From an uncultured Christensenella sp. (lineage in GTDB: Bacteria > Bacillota > Clostridia > Christensenellales > UBA3700), in contig CAJTXS010000040.1 of the NCBI GenBank assembly GCA_910583735.1, forward strand, positions 1 to 7,167: a stretch of 7,167 nucleotides of DNA, written 5' to 3'. Positions 6,315 through 7,167 of the stretch are shown here, piece by piece. Numbering within the stretch: position 1 is the stretch's first letter; every line of letters begins with the position of its first letter. The position numbers were made by a program, and so were the translations under genes. Below the pieces are notes generated by a model. The model saw only the letters and a program-made list of their open reading frames with translations, was not told the DNA's origin and did no database searches.

Positions 6315-6582
6315 TATTCAGCTTTTCGCTCATAAGAAGGGAGGCGGTTCCAGCCGTAACGGCAGAGATTCCGCAGCTAAGCGTCTCGGTGTCAAGAGGT
6401 CGGACGGTCAGTTCGTGCTCGCAGGCAATATACTCGTCAGACAGAGAGGCACTAAGTTCCACGTAGGCAATAACGTAGGTATCGGCAGCGACGATACTCT
6501 TTACGCGCTTGTCGACGGCATTGTCAAGTTCGAGCGTAAGGGCAGGGATAAGAAGCAAGTCAGCGTCTATGCCGAGAACTGA
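6304..6582 (+). CDS. rpmA: 50S ribosomal protein L27 with a Prp-cleavable N-terminal extension
   Basis: L27 sits near the peptidyl transferase centre, its N-terminus reaching the tRNA ends. The 92-residue product begins MFINIQLF, followed by AHKKGGGSSRNGRDS, which matches the N-terminus of mature E. coli L27 (AHKK). The first eight residues are therefore the Firmicutes extension, expected to be cut by Prp at or next to Phe8-Ala9. LQFF is the best-known form of the site; here it reads IQLF, as in many clostridial L27 proteins. The body (AKRLGVKRSDGQFVLAGNILVRQRGTKFHVGNNVGIGSDDTLYAL) is fully typical. It is the last gene of the operon; obg, which often follows, is absent from the next 585 nt. 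Confidence 0.97.
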   Translation: MFINIQLFAHKKGGGSSRNGRDSAAKRLGVKRSDGQFVLAGNILVRQRGTKFHVGNNVGIGSDDTLYALVDGIVKFERKGRDKKQVSVYAEN

Positions 6583-6652
6583 TTTATTCGGCATCGATGA
6601 ATAGATAGATAAGCTATAAGTCTATCTAAGCATTATAAAGTTATTTATATTG

Positions 6653-6682
6653 ATACCCGCCTATAAGGCGGGTATTTATTTT
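6653..6682 (+). terminator. Intrinsic terminator of the rplU-prp-rpmA operon
   Basis: A 9-bp perfect stem, ATACCCGCC (6653-6661) with GGCGGGTAT (6667-6675), has a 5-nt loop TATAA and runs into TTTATTTT. It ends 100 nt after the rpmA stop. A second, AT-rich hairpin, TAGATAGA (6602-6609) with TCTATCTA (6621-6628), lies between rpmA and this terminator and has no T tract. Confidence 0.9.
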
Positions 6683-6699
6683 CGGGACATTCTTCCGCC

Positions 6700-7066
6700 T
6701 TATTTAACCGCTATATAGGCTTGTGTTGTAAAATCGCGTATAATTTTCGTTGCCCACTGTCGGGACTTAGTCGCTTTAAGCGAATTTATACTATAGTATT
6801 AGGTAATAAATGCAGCAAGATTACAGTATTTTATTTCGTTTGTCCGTATTTTCCTTGTATACGCCGTACTTAATGGTATTTTCCAAAATGGAAATAACCT
6901 CTGTTTAGTCAAATTATCCGCTTTCAAAAAAGTTATTTAAGCGTTTAATGATTGCGGGAATGTCTACACCGAAAAGTCGAGCCATGCCATTTTATGTAAT
7001 CCATACGTTTTTATCGAGCATTACGACCGGGTGGCGCGGTTAATTTATAATTCCAATTTTATTGCG
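6700..7066 (-). pseudogene. Decayed RhuM-family gene (N-terminal region only)
   Basis: Read on the minus strand, 7063 to 6821 translates as NKIGI, several poorly matching residues, VVMLDKNVWIT*NGMARLFGVDIPA, then IIKRLNNFFESG*FD*TEVISILE. After a frameshift (between about 6860 and 6828), 6828 to 6700 reads YCNLAAFIT*YYSINSLKATK, then SRQWATKIIRDFTTQAYI. Known RhuM proteins share VWLTQ, a MAELFGVD helix-turn-helix-like segment, HLKNIFESGEL, VISILE, YNLDAI, NSxxATQFRxWAT and LRDF in this order. In-frame TAA codons lie at 7040-7042, 6992-6994, 6914-6916, 6905-6907 and 6799-6801, several where the family has Gln, Glu or Lys. Intact relatives are about 330 residues; only about the first 120 remain. 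RhuM function is not settled; the Salmonella member lies on a pathogenicity island, and relatives are often in mobile or restriction-modification loci. This gene cannot make a functional product. The family match is from memory. Confidence 0.75.
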
Positions 7067-7140
7067 ATAGCGCGTAATTTTTCGTGTAGGTCAATTAATA
7101 TTTGCCTGCTTGGATAATCGCATATTTTCGCATAAAGCAA

Positions 7141-7167
7141 GTGGACCTATTAACATAATAGGTCCAC
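7141..7167. repeat. Perfect inverted repeat at the window end
   Basis: GTGGACCTATTA (7141-7152) and TAATAGGTCCAC (7156-7167) are exact reverse complements around ACA. No T tract is seen on the left side (minus-strand exit), and the right side is outside the window. It may be a terminator stem, the tip of a mobile element or a dispersed palindromic repeat. Confidence 0.6.

Noticed and set aside
6215..6466. + strand open frame of 83 codons across the prp-rpmA junction
   Set aside because: Both prp and rpmA are unmistakable in the other two frames here; this is a shadow frame without homology.
7080..7140. Promoter or start codon for the rhuM remnant on the minus strand
   Set aside because: Several TTG and ATG words occur, but no pair of promoter boxes with correct spacing, and the reading frame is already broken.
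1..7167. CRISPR array, tRNA, rRNA or insertion sequence
   Set aside because: No regularly spaced repeats, cloverleaf or transposase-like frame was found on either strand.

Overview
The window looks like chromosomal DNA of a Gram-positive, Firmicutes-type bacterium, most likely a Clostridia-class anaerobe. Three things support this: the SpoIVFB-like M50 protease next to rng and rplU-prp-rpmA, a ribosomal protein L27 with the N-terminal extension typical of Firmicutes, and the Prp (YsxB) protease that removes that extension. A finer placement (for example Christensenellales) is only a guess from the style of the surface protein. All recognised intact genes are on the + strand, and the only minus-strand gene trace is a pseudogene.

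Layout. Positions 3-2537 hold the C-terminal 844 residues of a large surface protein of Ig-like/MBG-type repeats with one C-terminal membrane anchor; its start lies upstream of the window. After a hairpin (2576-2609) and an AT-rich spacer comes a two-gene unit. It encodes a 60-residue single-pass membrane protein (2754-2936) and, overlapping it by 4 nt, a SpoIVFB/M50-type intramembrane metalloprotease (2933-3808). The spacer at 3809-4026 has a GC-rich structured first part and a promoter whose -10 box lies only 8 nt before the GTG start of rng, the RNase E/G gene (4027-5511). An extended -10 promoter (5551-5580) and an L21-leader-like 5' UTR precede the compact operon rplU-prp-rpmA (5665-6582), which ends at a strong intrinsic terminator (6653-6682). 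From about 6700 to 7066 the minus strand carries a decayed RhuM-family gene with several in-frame stops and a frameshift. The window ends exactly on a perfect 12-bp-arm inverted repeat (7141-7167).

How the genes relate. The order membrane protein - M50 protease - rplU - prp - rpmA resembles the Bacillus subtilis order spoIVFA-spoIVFB-rplU-ysxB-rpmA, here with rng inserted between spoIVFB and rplU. Prp and its substrate L27 are made from overlapping reading frames of one message. The small protein upstream of the protease sits where SpoIVFA would be but lacks its extracellular domain.

No clearly new multi-gene system is visible. The points most worth a second look are the SpoIVFA-position microprotein, the apparently leaderless rng, the rhuM remnant hidden on the minus strand, and the terminal palindrome.
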